Made by a program: the position numbers and the translations under genes. Below, piece by piece: positions 1 through 8,662 of a DNA stretch of 64,000 nucleotides. Under the pieces are notes generated by a model. That model did not search any database, was not told the DNA's origin, and worked only from the letters and a program-made list of their open reading frames with translations. The first letter of the stretch is position 1. Each line of letters starts with the position of its first letter. The stretch comes from Pseudomonas khavaziana (GTDB taxonomy: Bacteria > Pseudomonadota > Gammaproteobacteria > Pseudomonadales > Pseudomonadaceae): positions 434,001 to 498,000 of the forward strand of contig NZ_JAHSTT010000005.1 in assembly GCF_019145205.1 (NCBI RefSeq), written 5' to 3'.

Positions 1-257
1 ACTACCAGCCCTTCGAGTTTCTCGCGCAGGAACGCAGTCGGCACCTTCAAGTGCAGTAACTGGTCGGTCTCGGCGTTGTGCATCAACAGGTGGATCCACT
101 CGTACTGGCCCACGGCAATCCGCGCCACTGGCAGGTCGAACCACCAGATGTTGCGTTTGCGGTCCAGGTCGGTGAAGTGGCAGTTGTTGACGCCGAGTAC
201 GGCACCGCCCAGTTCCTGGTTTCTGCGGGCAATGGCCTGTGCTTTATTGAGTTTCAT
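1..257 (-). CDS. Conserved hypothetical protein, 3' end outside window
   Basis: The frame starts at an ATG complementary to 255-257 and stays open to base 1, giving at least 85 residues and no stop. The protein begins MKLNKAQAIARRNQELGGAV. It is mixed in composition, with a Trp-rich centre (NIWWFDLPV, near residues 37-45) and a second half rich in Leu and His. It has no signal peptide or membrane segment. I do not recognise a named domain; it looks like a small cytosolic protein of Pseudomonas. The coding strand was judged from the absence of stops and from GC-rich third positions; the plus-strand frames over the same bases look like shadows. Confidence 0.6.
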   Translation of the reverse strand, partial: MKLNKAQAIARRNQELGGAVLGVNNCHFTDLDRKRNIWWFDLPVARIAVGQYEWIHLLMHNAETDQLLHLKVPTAFLREKLEGLV

Positions 258-456
258 AACCTTCCTACGGGATCTGTTATTCAGCCGTGTAGCCTGAATG
301 TGCCGGGCATTCTCGTGGGTTGGGGACAAAACATAAAGCCAAACCTGCAAAGGGCGATGAAATGGCTGCGCAAAATAATTGAAACTCTGCCGAACGGCCT
401 TGGGTCAATCTTCTGGTAGTGACCAAAAACCATTGATTGTTATCAGGAGTAATACC

Positions 457-642
457 ATGGGCAGCACTTCCGATAAGGTAAAAGGCATGGCTAACGAGGC
501 GGTCGGTAACGTCAAGCAAGGCGTCGGCAAGGCCACCGATAACGACAAGCTGCGTGCTGAAGGCGTGGTCCAAGAGAAAAAAGGCGAAGCGCAGCAAGCA
601 GTGGGCAAGACCAAAGACGCGGTGAAAAAAGCCACTGAATAA
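457..642 (+). CDS. CsbD family stress-response protein
   Basis: A 61-residue, highly charged, Lys/Ala/Gly-rich protein starting [20 protein letters not shown]. CsbD proteins are short, soluble, general-stress-induced proteins, and the biochemical role is unknown. The repeated pattern of KxxGxAxEAxGxxK, [21 protein letters not shown] fits the family and its usual 60-70 residues. An upstream in-frame ATG at 379 exists, but the ATG at 457 is preceded by CAGGAG at about 8 bases and begins the family homology, so it is chosen. A rho-independent terminator follows at 674-698, so the gene is probably monocistronic. Confidence 0.93.
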   Translation: MGSTSDKVKGMANEAVGNVKQGVGKATDNDKLRAEGVVQEKKGEAQQAVGKTKDAVKKATE

Positions 643-673
643 GGCGTAGTGTTGGTTCTACCCGGCATTATGG

Positions 674-698
674 CGGCCATCCACGGATGGCCGTTTTT
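674..698 (+). terminator. Rho-independent terminator of the CsbD gene
   Basis: The 7-bp arms CGGCCAT and ATGGCCG, with a 6-base loop, are followed by five T residues. It lies 32 bases after the CsbD stop codon. Confidence 0.85.
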
Positions 699-821
699 AT
701 GTGAGCGGTTGCAACTAAACTTTGGAAATTGTTTCAAAGTCGCCAAATGGGCTACTTTGATGTAGAAAACGGACCCTGAGTCGCCCACGAACTCAACCTC
801 TTTGCGGCGAAAGGAGACGCT

Positions 822-1781
822 ATGATTTTTCCGGTACTCGAAGGTCTCAAGCTGCACAAGGTGCTGGTACGCACCGTCAAGGAATTCGTCGATGACGAGA
901 TGCCTACCTATGCCTCGGCACTGGCCTACCAGATGCTGTTCTCACTGTTTCCCTTTCTGCTGTTCCTCATTGCCCTGATCGGTTTCCTCCACCTGCCGGA
1001 CTTCTTCACCTGGCTGCGCCTGCAATCGGAACTGGTGTTGCCACCCCAGGCGCTGGAACAGGTCAACCCGGTGATCGACCAGTTGCAGCAGTCCAAGGGC
1101 GGCCTGCTTTCGGTGGGTATCGTCATCGCTCTGTGGACCGCTTCGGCCGGTGTACGCCTGATGATGAGCGCAATGAACGCCGCTTACGACGTGGTCGAAG
1201 GCCGACCGATCTGGAAGCGCTTCCCGCTGTCGATTTTCTACACCGTAGGCATCGCCGGCATGTTGTTGGCCGCTGCGGCGCTGATGGTGCTTGGCCCACA
1301 GGTCATGGAATGGCTCGCGGGGCAGATTGGCATGCAGGAATTCGTCGTCACCCTGTGGACTATCCTGCGCTGGCCGCTGATCGTCATCCTGCTGATGTTT
1401 GCCGTAGCCCTCATGTACTACGTTATGCCTGACGTGGAGCAGAAGTTTCGCTTTATCACCCCAGGTTCGGTATTGGCCGTGGTGGTGTGGATCGTGGCTT
1501 CCCTTGGCTTTGGCTATTACGTCAAGACCTTCGCCGACTACAACGCCATGTATGGCAGTATCGGCGCCATCATTGTCCTGCTCCTGTATTTCTATATTTC
1601 CGCCGCCGTGTTGCTGCTGGGCGCGGAGATGAACGCCGTGATCGAACACATGTCGGCCGAAGGCAAGGAACCCGGTGAAAAGGAATTCGACGAACCCGGT
1701 CACGCCAGTGAAAAACAACACGTCTCGGGCCTCGGCCGGGACCACTCCAAACCCACCCCCGATGAAGTGCCAGAGCAATGA
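822..1781 (+). CDS. YihY/BrkB family inner-membrane protein
   Basis: The 319-residue protein has about six hydrophobic segments, for example near residues 32-54, 92-112, 138-160, 180-202, 212-235 and 245-270. This is the layout of the YihY/virulence factor BrkB family (once wrongly called RNase BN); transport or envelope function is suspected but not proven for the family. The last 45 residues form a hydrophilic, Glu/His/Lys-rich cytoplasmic tail. AAAGGAG ends about 7 bases before the ATG, which supports this start. The stop overlaps the start of the deformylase gene by four bases (ATGA), so the two are probably translated together. Confidence 0.9.
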   Translation: MIFPVLEGLKLHKVLVRTVKEFVDDEMPTYASALAYQMLFSLFPFLLFLIALIGFLHLPDFFTWLRLQSELVLPPQALEQVNPVIDQLQQSKGGLLSVGIVIALWTASAGVRLMMSAMNAAYDVVEGRPIWKRFPLSIFYTVGIAGMLLAAAALMVLGPQVMEWLAGQIGMQEFVVTLWTILRWPLIVILLMFAVALMYYVMPDVEQKFRFITPGSVLAVVVWIVASLGFGYYVKTFADYNAMYGSIGAIIVLLLYFYISAAVLLLGAEMNAVIEHMSAEGKEPGEKEFDEPGHASEKQHVSGLGRDHSKPTPDEVPEQ

Positions 1782-2317
1782 TCCGTGAAATCCTGAAAAT
1801 GGGCGACGAACGCCTGCTGCGTATCGCCTCGCCGGTGCCGCCGGAAATGTTCGACAGCCCGGAGCTGTGGCAACTGATCGACGACATGTTCCAGACCATG
1901 GAACATGTGGGTGGCGTTGGCCTGGCCGCGCCGCAGATTGGCGTCGACCTGCAATTGGTGATCTTTGGTTTCGAAGCCAGCGAACGCTACCCGGACGCTC
2001 CCCCGGTGGCGCAGACCATCCTGATAAACCCGCTGATTACCCCATTGAGCCCGGTGCTGGAGGAAGGCTACGAGGGCTGTTTGTCGGTGCCCGGTTTACG
2101 TGGGGCGGTGAACCGTTACCAGCAGATCCGCTACGAAGGTTTCGATCCCAAAGGCGAACCGATTGTACGATTTGCCGATGGCTTCCACGCGCGGGTGGTA
2201 CAGCATGAGTGCGATCATTTGATCGGCCGGTTGTACCCATCACGGATCACCGATTTCAGCAAATTCGGGTTTATCGAAGTGATGTTCCCGGAAATGGCCC
2301 CAACAGCTGACGAATAA
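1778..2317 (+). CDS. def: Peptide deformylase
   Basis: A 179-residue metalloenzyme that removes the formyl group from the N-terminal Met of new proteins. All three family motifs are intact: GVGLAAPQ at residues 46-53, EGCLS at 99-103 (Cys101 is a metal ligand) and HECDH at 143-147 (two His ligands and the catalytic Glu). The position next to a YihY gene, away from fmt and dprA, suggests this is a second deformylase of the genome rather than the def-fmt copy; that is inference. Its ATG overlaps the upstream stop. A palindromic repeat at 2341-2374 probably serves as terminator. Confidence 0.95.
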   Translation: MIREILKMGDERLLRIASPVPPEMFDSPELWQLIDDMFQTMEHVGGVGLAAPQIGVDLQLVIFGFEASERYPDAPPVAQTILINPLITPLSPVLEEGYEGCLSVPGLRGAVNRYQQIRYEGFDPKGEPIVRFADGFHARVVQHECDHLIGRLYPSRITDFSKFGFIEVMFPEMAPTADE

Positions 2318-2340
2318 ACACCAGGCCTAATGAGATTCCA

Positions 2341-2374
2341 ATGTGGGAGGGGGCTTGCCCCCTCCCACATTTTT
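2341..2374 (+). repeat. Short REP hairpin with T-run behind def
   Basis: A perfect palindrome: ATGTGGGAGGGGGC, a 2-base TT spacer, then the reverse complement, followed by TTTT. It is the minimal single-hairpin form of the repeat class found elsewhere in the window as paired elements. Its position, 24 bases after the def stop, and its T-run suggest it also works as a transcription terminator. Confidence 0.8.
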
Positions 2375-2386
2375 GCCCGGCATCAT

Positions 2387-2800
2387 TCAGATGATTGAGA
2401 ACCCCATGGCAATCATCGGCTTGTTGCGCTTGTAGCGCACCAACCGCTCACTGAGCGATTGCGGCAATACTGTGTCCTTGCTGAACCCCATACGCTGATA
2501 CAACCCCTCCAGATCCGGATGGCACAGCAGCCAAACCGTACCCTCTACCTCGACTACCGCCTGTTGAATCAAGAGCGCCGCCAGCCCCTGGCCGCGATAG
2601 GCCGGGTCAACAAACACGCCGGTCAGCCACTGCCCACCCACCACCGGGCTCAGGCACAGCCCTGCCACGATCGCGCTGTCGCGTGCCACCCACAAGCGTC
2701 CACCCTTGAGGGCCTTCATCGAGGAATTGTGGCTGCGGTAAAACTTGTTCAACAGTGGCCACAGGGGCTCTGCCAGCGGTTCGATGTGCAGTTCGGGCAT
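2387..2800 (-). CDS. GNAT family N-acetyltransferase
   Basis: A 137-residue single-domain acetyltransferase. Motif A, which binds the pyrophosphate of acetyl-CoA, is clear: VDPAYRGQGLAALLIQ near residues 64-79, containing the RGQGL version of the R/Q-x-x-G-x-G/A signature. The tail LEGLYQRMGF is the usual GNAT motif B. The substrate cannot be predicted. It is transcribed towards def and shares the repeat at 2341-2374 as a convergent boundary. Confidence 0.88.
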   Translation of the reverse strand: MPELHIEPLAEPLWPLLNKFYRSHNSSMKALKGGRLWVARDSAIVAGLCLSPVVGGQWLTGVFVDPAYRGQGLAALLIQQAVVEVEGTVWLLCHPDLEGLYQRMGFSKDTVLPQSLSERLVRYKRNKPMIAMGFSII

Positions 2801-2904
2801 GGTCTTTGGGGCAGCAATGTCAGGGGGCGTGGATTATAAGCGCCTTCTGCCGCGCAATAGGTGGTATACCCACTGCTACATCCCCTTTCAGTTGAGCATG
2901 CATC

Positions 2905-3021
2905 ATGGCCAAAGGTATGGATTCAAAGAAAGCCGCGAAGAAAAAACCGGCAAAGACCGCTGATGAAAAACGCGCGGACAAGAAAGCCAAGAAATCCGAG
3001 ACGGGCCTGTTCGGTCACTGA
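2905..3021 (+). CDS. Very small lysine-rich protein
   Basis: A 38-residue ORF, MAKGMDSKKAAKKKPAKTAD and onward to a GLFGH end. About a third of the residues are Lys, so it is strongly basic and probably disordered, like histone-tail-like nucleic-acid-binding peptides. The ATG follows a purine-poor leader (weak ribosome site GTTGAG). Support comes from coding-like composition and from the clean stop after an uninterrupted Lys/Ala-rich frame; small Lys-rich proteins of this kind are common in Pseudomonas. The function is unknown. Confidence 0.55.
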   Translation: MAKGMDSKKAAKKKPAKTADEKRADKKAKKSETGLFGH

Positions 3022-3054
3022 GTTACAAGCTTAGAGCCAAAGAATCTGCAAGAT

Positions 3055-3660
3055 TTGCGCGCCTCGCTGCACAGAGCAGGAAACACCTGCGTCGCCGAGC
3101 TCAAGGGCAAGCGCGTGGCGTTGCTCAAGGGGTCCAGCGCACACAACCTGTTCCTCAAGAGCCTGCTGCGTGCCGGCTTGCAATGGAAGGACGTGAACGT
3201 GGTGTACCTGTCGCCTTCCGACGGCCGTGCTGCCTTCGAACAGGGCAAGGTAGATGCCTGGGTGGTTTGGGACCCGTACTACTCGGCCGCAGTGGTCGAT
3301 GGCTCTGCCCGCGTCCTGGGTGATGGCCAGGGTCTTAACCCGGCTGGCAGCTTCTTTGTGGTCAATGGCCCGTTCGCCCAGCAACATCCCCAGGCCATTG
3401 CCACCATTATCCAGACCCTGGGCAAGGCGCAGCGACTATCACTCGACCAACCCGATGAAAGCATCGCACTGATGGCCGGCACCCTTGGCCTGCCACCTGC
3501 GGTGGTCAAAAGCTACTTCGAGCACCGCTCGCCTGCGCCGATCCGCCCGCTGCAGGCAATCGACATCGCCAATCAGCAGCGCACGGCCGACCTGTTTTTT
3601 GCCAACGGCCTGATCCCGAAAAAAGTCGATGTGCAGCAAGTCGTCTTAAAGCCTCAATAG
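3055..3660 (+). pseudogene. 5'-truncated aliphatic sulfonate ABC binding protein
   Basis: The frame carries the C-terminal two thirds of an SsuA/TauA-type periplasmic binding protein: VAELKGKRVALLKGSSAHN, then VVYLSPSDGRAAFEQGKVDA and WVVWDPYYSAA. It ends normally at 3660. The signal peptide and about the first 110 residues of the roughly 320-residue family are missing. Homology begins near 3090, only about 70 bases after the preceding small gene, and there is no plausible start or ribosome site. No ssuB or ssuC partner is adjacent. This is a decayed remnant left by a deletion. Confidence 0.85.
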
Positions 3661-3700
3661 CGTCTACAGGTCGACATCAGTTCATGGATTCCCTGCGCGA

Positions 3701-4198
3701 CTAGATCGCAGCCAGGGTCTCTTTCACCGTCTGCGCCTGTGGGTCAGCGGTCTTTGCTGCTACCTGCTGTTGTTGCTGCTGCTGGAGCCGCTCGGACACT
3801 TCCTTGGCAAAGGCATTTTGCTCTTCCACCGGCAGGGCGTTCAGTTCTTCCAGCGTCAGGCCCCGTTCTTTGAGCAGTTGGTCGCGGATGCGCTCGGCTG
3901 GGGTCTTGGTCATGTAGTCGGTGAACTCACTGCGTGCTGAACCGGCGACGCTGGTGGCCGGCACATCGCTGTTCGGCGCAGAGGCTTGCAGCTGCACACG
4001 GGTCTTGGCAAACGCTTCGTCAATGCGATCGCTGGCCTTGTCCAGTTCCTTCTGCGCAACTGGCACTGTGATGTTCTGCTGCGCAGTCTGAAGGGCGCCG
4101 CTGTACAACGCGCTGGCGGCGGCGTTGGCGGGGTCCATGTCGGGTCGCTTGATCTGTTGGACAGTCGACACGGCTTGGGTGTTGTTGTTAATCAGCAT
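3701..4198 (-). CDS. Conserved hypothetical, Ala/Gln-rich, with poly-Gln run
   Basis: A 165-residue soluble protein, MLINNNTQAVSTVQQIKRPD and onward. It has a central helical, Ala-rich part, then TPAERIRDQLLKERGLTLEE and a run of seven Gln near residue 140. It lacks a signal peptide and transmembrane segments. The acidic, helix-rich composition with EELNALPVEEQNAFAKEVSE suggests a small helical-bundle tail. I do not recognise the family; similar proteins seem to be widespread in Pseudomonas. The Gln run is encoded by a CAG/CAA tract that could vary in length between strains. Confidence 0.75.
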   Translation of the reverse strand: MLINNNTQAVSTVQQIKRPDMDPANAAASALYSGALQTAQQNITVPVAQKELDKASDRIDEAFAKTRVQLQASAPNSDVPATSVAGSARSEFTDYMTKTPAERIRDQLLKERGLTLEELNALPVEEQNAFAKEVSERLQQQQQQQVAAKTADPQAQTVKETLAAI

Positions 4199-4334
4199 GA
4201 TCGGTCACCTGTGCAAATGGTCGGTGCCACAGCTGGAGCAAAAACTGTGCCGACGATGAAACACAGTAGCCGCGGGCAGGCAGGTGCTTCAGGCGGCAAG
4301 CAATGACCGCGTAGAGACCAATCGTTGCCGCTGA

Positions 4335-4757
4335 CTAGCTGTTTTGTACGGTGCGAATATCAAACGAGCCATTGAACGAATGGTCCGTGCCTTCGACATC
4401 AGCAGTGATGTCGAAAGTGCCGGCTGCCGAGCCTGTACTCGCGTCATAGCTGCGCAAGTCGAGCATGCCGCTCTTTGCACGGTAGGAGGTGCGATGGCCG
4501 AAGACTGTTTCTCGGAAATAGCTGACGTTAACGTCCCTTGGCCAAGGTTGAGGCACGGTGATCGGACCTGGGGGCTGGTCCTTGGGAAAGTCGATTTGAA
4601 TGCCAATAAAGTCGCCACCCTGGCTGGGCTGGCGTCCATCCAGGGTTATCCAGCGTCCGGTACTGGATTCGCGATATACGACGTTGCTGGTATCTATTTC
4701 ACCTTCGAACCCTTTGGATTTAAGCCATCCTGCCGATGCGTGTTCGCTCTGTTCCAT
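4335..4757 (-). CDS. Small beta-rich protein of unknown function, paralogue A
   Basis: A 140-residue protein beginning MEQSEHASAGWLKSKGFEGE. GGAG lies 5 bases before the ATG at 4757, which is preferred to the GTG two codons upstream. The sequence is polar, with alternating strands and no signal peptide. Its end, SGMLDLRSYDASTG followed by GTFDITADV and GSFDIRTV, has the same pattern as the C-termini of the genes at 6446-6868 and 8663-9115. A perfect palindrome lies 81 bp upstream (4838-4861). It follows the MFS gene on the same strand, but with its own promoter region. No known domain is recognised. Confidence 0.75.
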   Translation of the reverse strand: MEQSEHASAGWLKSKGFEGEIDTSNVVYRESSTGRWITLDGRQPSQGGDFIGIQIDFPKDQPPGPITVPQPWPRDVNVSYFRETVFGHRTSYRAKSGMLDLRSYDASTGSAAGTFDITADVEGTDHSFNGSFDIRTVQNS

Positions 4758-4837
4758 GTTCACTCCGGGTTACCTTCCAACGGCGGCCCACCACGGGAGC
4801 GCCTGGTCATCAGTAGAGCGGCAATGAGGCGGTGCGA

Positions 4838-4861
4838 TCTACTGTCAACGTTGACAGTAGA
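4838..4861. promoter_or_regulatory. Perfect 24-bp palindrome, putative operator of paralogue A
   Basis: The half-site TCTACTGTCA is followed by ACGT and then by the exact reverse complement TGACAGTAGA. An extra half-site CAGTAGA sits nearby at 4811-4817. The right arm read on the minus strand contains TTGACA, a consensus -35 hexamer, so the site may overlap the promoter. The same half-site recurs before the other two family members. Confidence 0.7.
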
Positions 4862-4900
4862 GTCACGCCGCTGACGGGCGGTATCGAGGGGTGGCGGTGG

Positions 4901-6316
4901 TCAGTGGGCGATATTTTCCAGCGCCAGGTTACGCGTACGCGGCCCGAACCAACTGATGGTGATCATCACGATCAGCATGCTGCTGGCGATAAACGCCAAC
5001 ACCCCTGGCGTGCCCAGGTGCTCGAGGATAAAACCGATCAACAAACTGCTGAACACCGTGGACAGGCGGCTGAACGAATAACAGAACCCTACCGCCCGGG
5101 CGCGGATATTGGTGGGGAACAATTCGCTTTGGTACGAGTGATAGCTGAAGCTCAGCCAGGCATTGCAAAAGGTGATCATCACTCCGCAGAACACCAGTCC
5201 CAATGCGCTGGTTTGCAGGGCGAACAGGCTGCCGAAAATCACCGCGCCCATGGCGGAACCGACGATCTGCCATTTGTTTTCAAAGCGGTTGGCCACCTTC
5301 ACAAACAGCAACGGCCCCAGTGGGTAGGCGAGGGTGATGATAAAGGCGTACATCAAGCTGTGGGTCACGCTCACGCCCTGGCCCGACAACAGCGCCGGCA
5401 ACCAATTGCCAAACCCGAAAAAACCGATGGCCTGGAACACATGGAACACGATCAGCATCAAGGCGCGGCGTCGGTACGGCGGTTGCCAGATATCGGCAAA
5501 ACGGCCGCTGCCCTGAACGCTGACGGCTTCGGGTTGCGGCTCGTCCAAGGGTTTGTCGTGATCTTTCAGGCAGCGTGCTTCGAGTTTGTCCATGATCGCC
5601 CCGGCTTCTTCGAAACGGCCCTTCTGTGCCAGCCAGCGTGGCGATTCCGGCAAGCGCTTGCGCAATTGCCAGATAAACAGCGCAAATACCGCACTGCTCA
5701 ACACCACCCAGCGCCAGCCGGAGATGCCGAACGGGGCCTGAGGCACCAGCCACCACGACATCAAGGCGACGGCTGGCACCGACAGAAACTGAATGAAAAA
5801 CGCAAAGGCAAACGCCGAACTGCGCATGCGCTTGGGCACCAGTTCCGAGAGGTAGGCATCGATGGTCACCAGTTCGATGCCCAGGCCGATGCCCACCAGA
5901 AAGCGCATACAGATGATGCCCATGGCGGAGGTTTGAATACCCATCAGCACTGTGGCGACGGTGTACCAGACCAACGCAAAGGTGAAGATCGCCCGGCGCC
6001 CGAAGCGGTCGGCGATGGGGCTGAGCAGGCTGGCACCCAGGAACAGGCCGAGAAAGGTCGCCGAGGCAAATGCGGCCTGGTCCGAGAAGCCGAACACGCC
6101 CTGGCTGCCGGTATGGAAAATTCCGTCGCTGATCAGCCCGGGGCTGATATAAGCGGTCTGGAACAGGTCATAGAGCTCGAAAAAACCACCGATGGACAGC
6201 AGCGCCACCAGGCGCCAGATGGTGGCCACGGCGGGCAGGCGGTCGATGCGTGCGCTGATGTGCGCGGCGCGGAGCGGGTCGAGGCCGTCTGTGGGTGAGG
6301 CAGTGAGTGTGGGCAT
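4901..6316 (-). CDS. MFS transporter, metabolite:H+ symporter type
   Basis: A 471-residue permease with about 12 membrane helices. The loop between helices 2 and 3 reads ADRFGRRAIF, the canonical MFS motif GxxxDRxGRR-like element, and a long cytoplasmic loop (about residues 215-280) separates the halves with RLPESPRWLAQKGR, typical of the sugar/aromatic-acid porter branch. The second half repeats the layout. The best guess is uptake of an organic acid or a nicotinate-like compound; the exact substrate is not visible. It is a single gene with no enzyme next to it that would reveal the substrate. Confidence 0.88.
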   Translation of the reverse strand: MPTLTASPTDGLDPLRAAHISARIDRLPAVATIWRLVALLSIGGFFELYDLFQTAYISPGLISDGIFHTGSQGVFGFSDQAAFASATFLGLFLGASLLSPIADRFGRRAIFTFALVWYTVATVLMGIQTSAMGIICMRFLVGIGLGIELVTIDAYLSELVPKRMRSSAFAFAFFIQFLSVPAVALMSWWLVPQAPFGISGWRWVVLSSAVFALFIWQLRKRLPESPRWLAQKGRFEEAGAIMDKLEARCLKDHDKPLDEPQPEAVSVQGSGRFADIWQPPYRRRALMLIVFHVFQAIGFFGFGNWLPALLSGQGVSVTHSLMYAFIITLAYPLGPLLFVKVANRFENKWQIVGSAMGAVIFGSLFALQTSALGLVFCGVMITFCNAWLSFSYHSYQSELFPTNIRARAVGFCYSFSRLSTVFSSLLIGFILEHLGTPGVLAFIASSMLIVMITISWFGPRTRNLALENIAH

Positions 6317-6445
6317 AGGATGGATTCCAGGGGCAGTGACCTGGAATCTTAGCTGGCTAACGGAAGTCGTGGCTTGTGAAATGACTTGTCGACGGCCGCA
6401 GGTTCACGCAGGCCGCGTAAACCTGCCAGCCCACGACAAGGTCAA

Positions 6446-6868
6446 TCAGCTGTGCTTGAAATCCTCAACTTTAAAAGCGCCGTTTGAGAAGCTCATTTCC
6501 TGCCGACGGTGACCCGTCTTTGTCGCTTTGAAGTGCAAGGATGCATTCAGAACCTGGCCTTGCAGTTGCAGTACGGTGAATTCTCCGCTGGTTGCAAAGT
6601 AGGTTCCCTGCTCGCCGGGCCGCGTATCGTCGAATTCAAGCCTGACCTTGTGAGTGTCGCTTCCCGGTGCACCAATCTCATAAGTCTGGCCTGGCTGGAT
6701 ATCTTGGTCGATGCTTACTTTCAACAGTGCGAAGCCGGACATGATCCCGACCGTCGAATTAAAGCCCGACTCTCCATTCAAATGGGCAACAAAGCTTGTT
6801 TCGAAGGGTACTGCCCAGCTGGCTATCAGCCCCGAGATTTTATCGTTTTCACCAAGTACCTTACCCAT
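6446..6868 (-). CDS. Small beta-rich protein of unknown function, paralogue B
   Basis: 140 residues, the same length as paralogue A. The ATG at 6868 (MGKVLGENDK) is chosen because GGAG lies 8 bases upstream; the longer frame to 6910 has no ribosome site. Features are YEIGAPGSDTHKVRLEF, then TSGEFTVLQLQG, and a C-terminus SFSNGAFKVEDF. This aligns with paralogue C (YTIRNPDGP..., ISGQITFYEF, LNSGEMQLV) and paralogue A. It is polar, with no signal peptide. The half-site TCTACTGTCA lies 79 bp upstream. The function is unknown; an adhesin-like or lectin-like beta sandwich is one possibility. Confidence 0.78.
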   Translation of the reverse strand: MGKVLGENDKISGLIASWAVPFETSFVAHLNGESGFNSTVGIMSGFALLKVSIDQDIQPGQTYEIGAPGSDTHKVRLEFDDTRPGEQGTYFATSGEFTVLQLQGQVLNASLHFKATKTGHRRQEMSFSNGAFKVEDFKHS

Positions 6869-6946
6869 GGTCATCTCTCCATATTCAGGGAATGAGCAAT
6901 GCGTCGGCATTGCGTGTGCTTATGGTGTGGGGAAGGTAGGGGTAGG

Positions 6947-6970
6947 TCTACTGTCAGGTTTCACAGTTCG
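6947..6970. promoter_or_regulatory. Imperfect palindrome, putative operator of paralogue B
   Basis: TCTACTGTCA is followed by GGTT and then TCACAGTTCG, in which 6 of 10 positions match the complementary arm. It lies 79 bp before the ATG of the 6446-6868 gene, nearly the same distance as for the other two members. Confidence 0.6.
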
Positions 6971-7071
6971 CGGCTCTGTTCCGACAGGCGGGTGTGGTGG
7001 ACGCTTGCGCCACTTAGCGATGCGGCGTTGACCCGTGGCGGTTCGGTGATGCCGATGTGGTACTCGCCCTA

Positions 7072-7809
7072 TCAGTAGATATCAGGCATGTCGAACGTGG
7101 TGAATGCGTCATCCAACGGTTGGTAGCCCAGCACACGTGTGGTCTCGCTCAGGTCCAGACGCTTGAAGCGATTATTGGATATGCCATGGGCGATCAAATG
7201 CTTCACGCCCTCAACCTCGACCGAACGCTGCAGCAACTGCACGGCATCCCGCGGGCTGAGCCACGCGCTGAGGTCGCGGGCGTTGTTCAGGTCGTGGGTT
7301 TCGGGGAATTCAAAAGCGCCGATGCGCAGGGCGATGGTCGACAGCGGTGTCTTGGCCGCGTAGTAGCCACACAACGCCTCGCCATAGCATTTGCTCACGC
7401 CATACATATTGGCGGGCATCACCTGCATGCCGGGGATGATCTGCCGGTCGACCGGATAGCCTTCGATGGTTTGTGCGCTGCTGGCGAACACCAGGCGCTG
7501 CACGCCGGCAGCCACGGCGGCTTCGAAGAGGTAGGTGGTGGCGAGGATGTTGTTGGGCAGCAATTCGTCGAACGAGGCACTGGCGTGGGGGATGCCCGAC
7601 AAGTGCACGATCACGTCGATGCCTTCGAGCAGGGTCGCCAGGCTGGATTTATCGCTGAGGTCGGCGTGTACGAAGCGGTGTCCACCCAGGTCGAAATCCG
7701 GCGCGATGCGGTCGGTGAGCGTGAAGCGGTAGCGGTCTTGCGAGGCTTGGAAAAATGTCTTGCCGATTCTGCCGCAGGCGCCGGTGAGTAGTACGTTGAG
7801 TCCGTTCAC
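7072..7809 (-). CDS. NAD-dependent epimerase/dehydratase, uronate dehydrogenase-like
   Basis: A 245-residue extended-SDR enzyme from a GTG start at 7809; AGGGA lies 7 bases upstream, and the upstream frame to 7896 overlaps the GST gene. The Rossmann motif TGACGRIG is at residues 9-16, the catalytic pair is Tyr136 and Lys140 (YGVSK), and the Ser of FASSAQT lies near residue 110. The size, the ALRIGAFEFPE segment and a short C-terminal domain resemble uronate dehydrogenase (Udh), which oxidises galacturonate or glucuronate to the lactone. The residue context around SSAQTIEGY differs from characterised Udh, so the substrate is open. The gene follows the GST gene by 16 bases, probably in one operon. 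Confidence 0.82.
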   Translation of the reverse strand: MNGLNVLLTGACGRIGKTFFQASQDRYRFTLTDRIAPDFDLGGHRFVHADLSDKSSLATLLEGIDVIVHLSGIPHASASFDELLPNNILATTYLFEAAVAAGVQRLVFASSAQTIEGYPVDRQIIPGMQVMPANMYGVSKCYGEALCGYYAAKTPLSTIALRIGAFEFPETHDLNNARDLSAWLSPRDAVQLLQRSVEVEGVKHLIAHGISNNRFKRLDLSETTRVLGYQPLDDAFTTFDMPDIY

Positions 7810-7825
7810 GTGGTGATCCCTGTGC

Positions 7826-8458
7826 TTAGTTGTGGCCGTCGAGCGCGAAGGTTTTGAAACCGGCGTGCTGGCTGAGTCGCTGATAGTAGGCGGCAATGGC
7901 GGGGTAGGGTGGGCGCTGCATGGGCGTTGCCTGCCAGCGGTGTACCGAGAGGCCGATCAGGATGTCGGCGAGGGTGAATTCATCGCCGGCCACATGGGCT
8001 CCGGTCTTGGCCAACTGCTGTTCGAGAATGCCCATCTTGTCGTTCCAGAGCTGCACCGCGGCGGCGATTTGCGTCGCATTGAGGCCGTCTGGGTTGTTGC
8101 GTACCAGCGCGGTAAAGGCGTCGCCCCAGGCGCGGTTGAGTTCCGTGGCTTGCCAGTCAATCCACTGCTCGACACGTGCCCTGGGGGCGGGCTCGGTCGG
8201 TAGCAGGTCGTGACGTTGATACAGGCCGACGAGGTAGCGGCAGATGGTGTTGGATTCCCACAGCACGCCGTGATCGTCGATCAGCACCGGCACTTGGGCG
8301 TTGGGGTTCAGGGCGAGGAACTCGGCCGATTGGGTGGGTTTGAAGCCGACGCCCCAGTCTTCGCGCACATAGTCGATGCCCAGTTCCTGGCAGGTCCACA
8401 GCACTTTGCGCACGTTGATGGAGGAGGCGCGGCCCAAGATTTTCAGTGAATGTCCCAT
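7826..8458 (-). CDS. Glutathione S-transferase family protein
   Basis: 210 residues from ATG 8458 (MGHSLKILGRASSINVRKVL), with AGGGA 7 bases upstream; the longer frame to 8641 lacks support. The thioredoxin-like N-terminal domain contains the active-site region GRASSINVRKV and the glutathione-binding cis-Pro segment AQVPVLID followed by LWESNTICRYL. The all-alpha C-terminal domain starts near residue 90. This matches bacterial GSTs active on electrophiles. It shares an operon with the downstream dehydrogenase. Confidence 0.9.
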   Translation of the reverse strand: MGHSLKILGRASSINVRKVLWTCQELGIDYVREDWGVGFKPTQSAEFLALNPNAQVPVLIDDHGVLWESNTICRYLVGLYQRHDLLPTEPAPRARVEQWIDWQATELNRAWGDAFTALVRNNPDGLNATQIAAAVQLWNDKMGILEQQLAKTGAHVAGDEFTLADILIGLSVHRWQATPMQRPPYPAIAAYYQRLSQHAGFKTFALDGHN

Positions 8459-8662
8459 GGTGCTTCCCTGGCGATGGAGAGTGGTTAATCTAGCAGGGGC
8501 AAAGTGGGCACGGTTAAAAAATCTGGAAAGGGCTACATCCCGATGACCGAGTGTGCGCCGAATTTGGCCAGAGGCATGGGGTGAGCACCGATGGCAAGGA
8601 TTGTCCTTGCCGTCAGCAGCAGTGTTAATGGCTTCAGACATTGTACTGATTAGCTTATCGTG

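Noticed and set aside
719-738. Imperfect inverted repeat ACTTTGGAAATTGTTTCAAAG upstream of the YihY gene
   Set aside because: Arms are short and AT-rich with a bulge; a promoter-like A/T tract explains it as well. No second copy was seen.
4832-6298. Long plus-strand open frame (488 codons) opposite the MFS gene
   Set aside because: It is the complement of a strongly hydrophobic, well-recognised MFS protein; the translation is Gln/His-rich and has no family resemblance.
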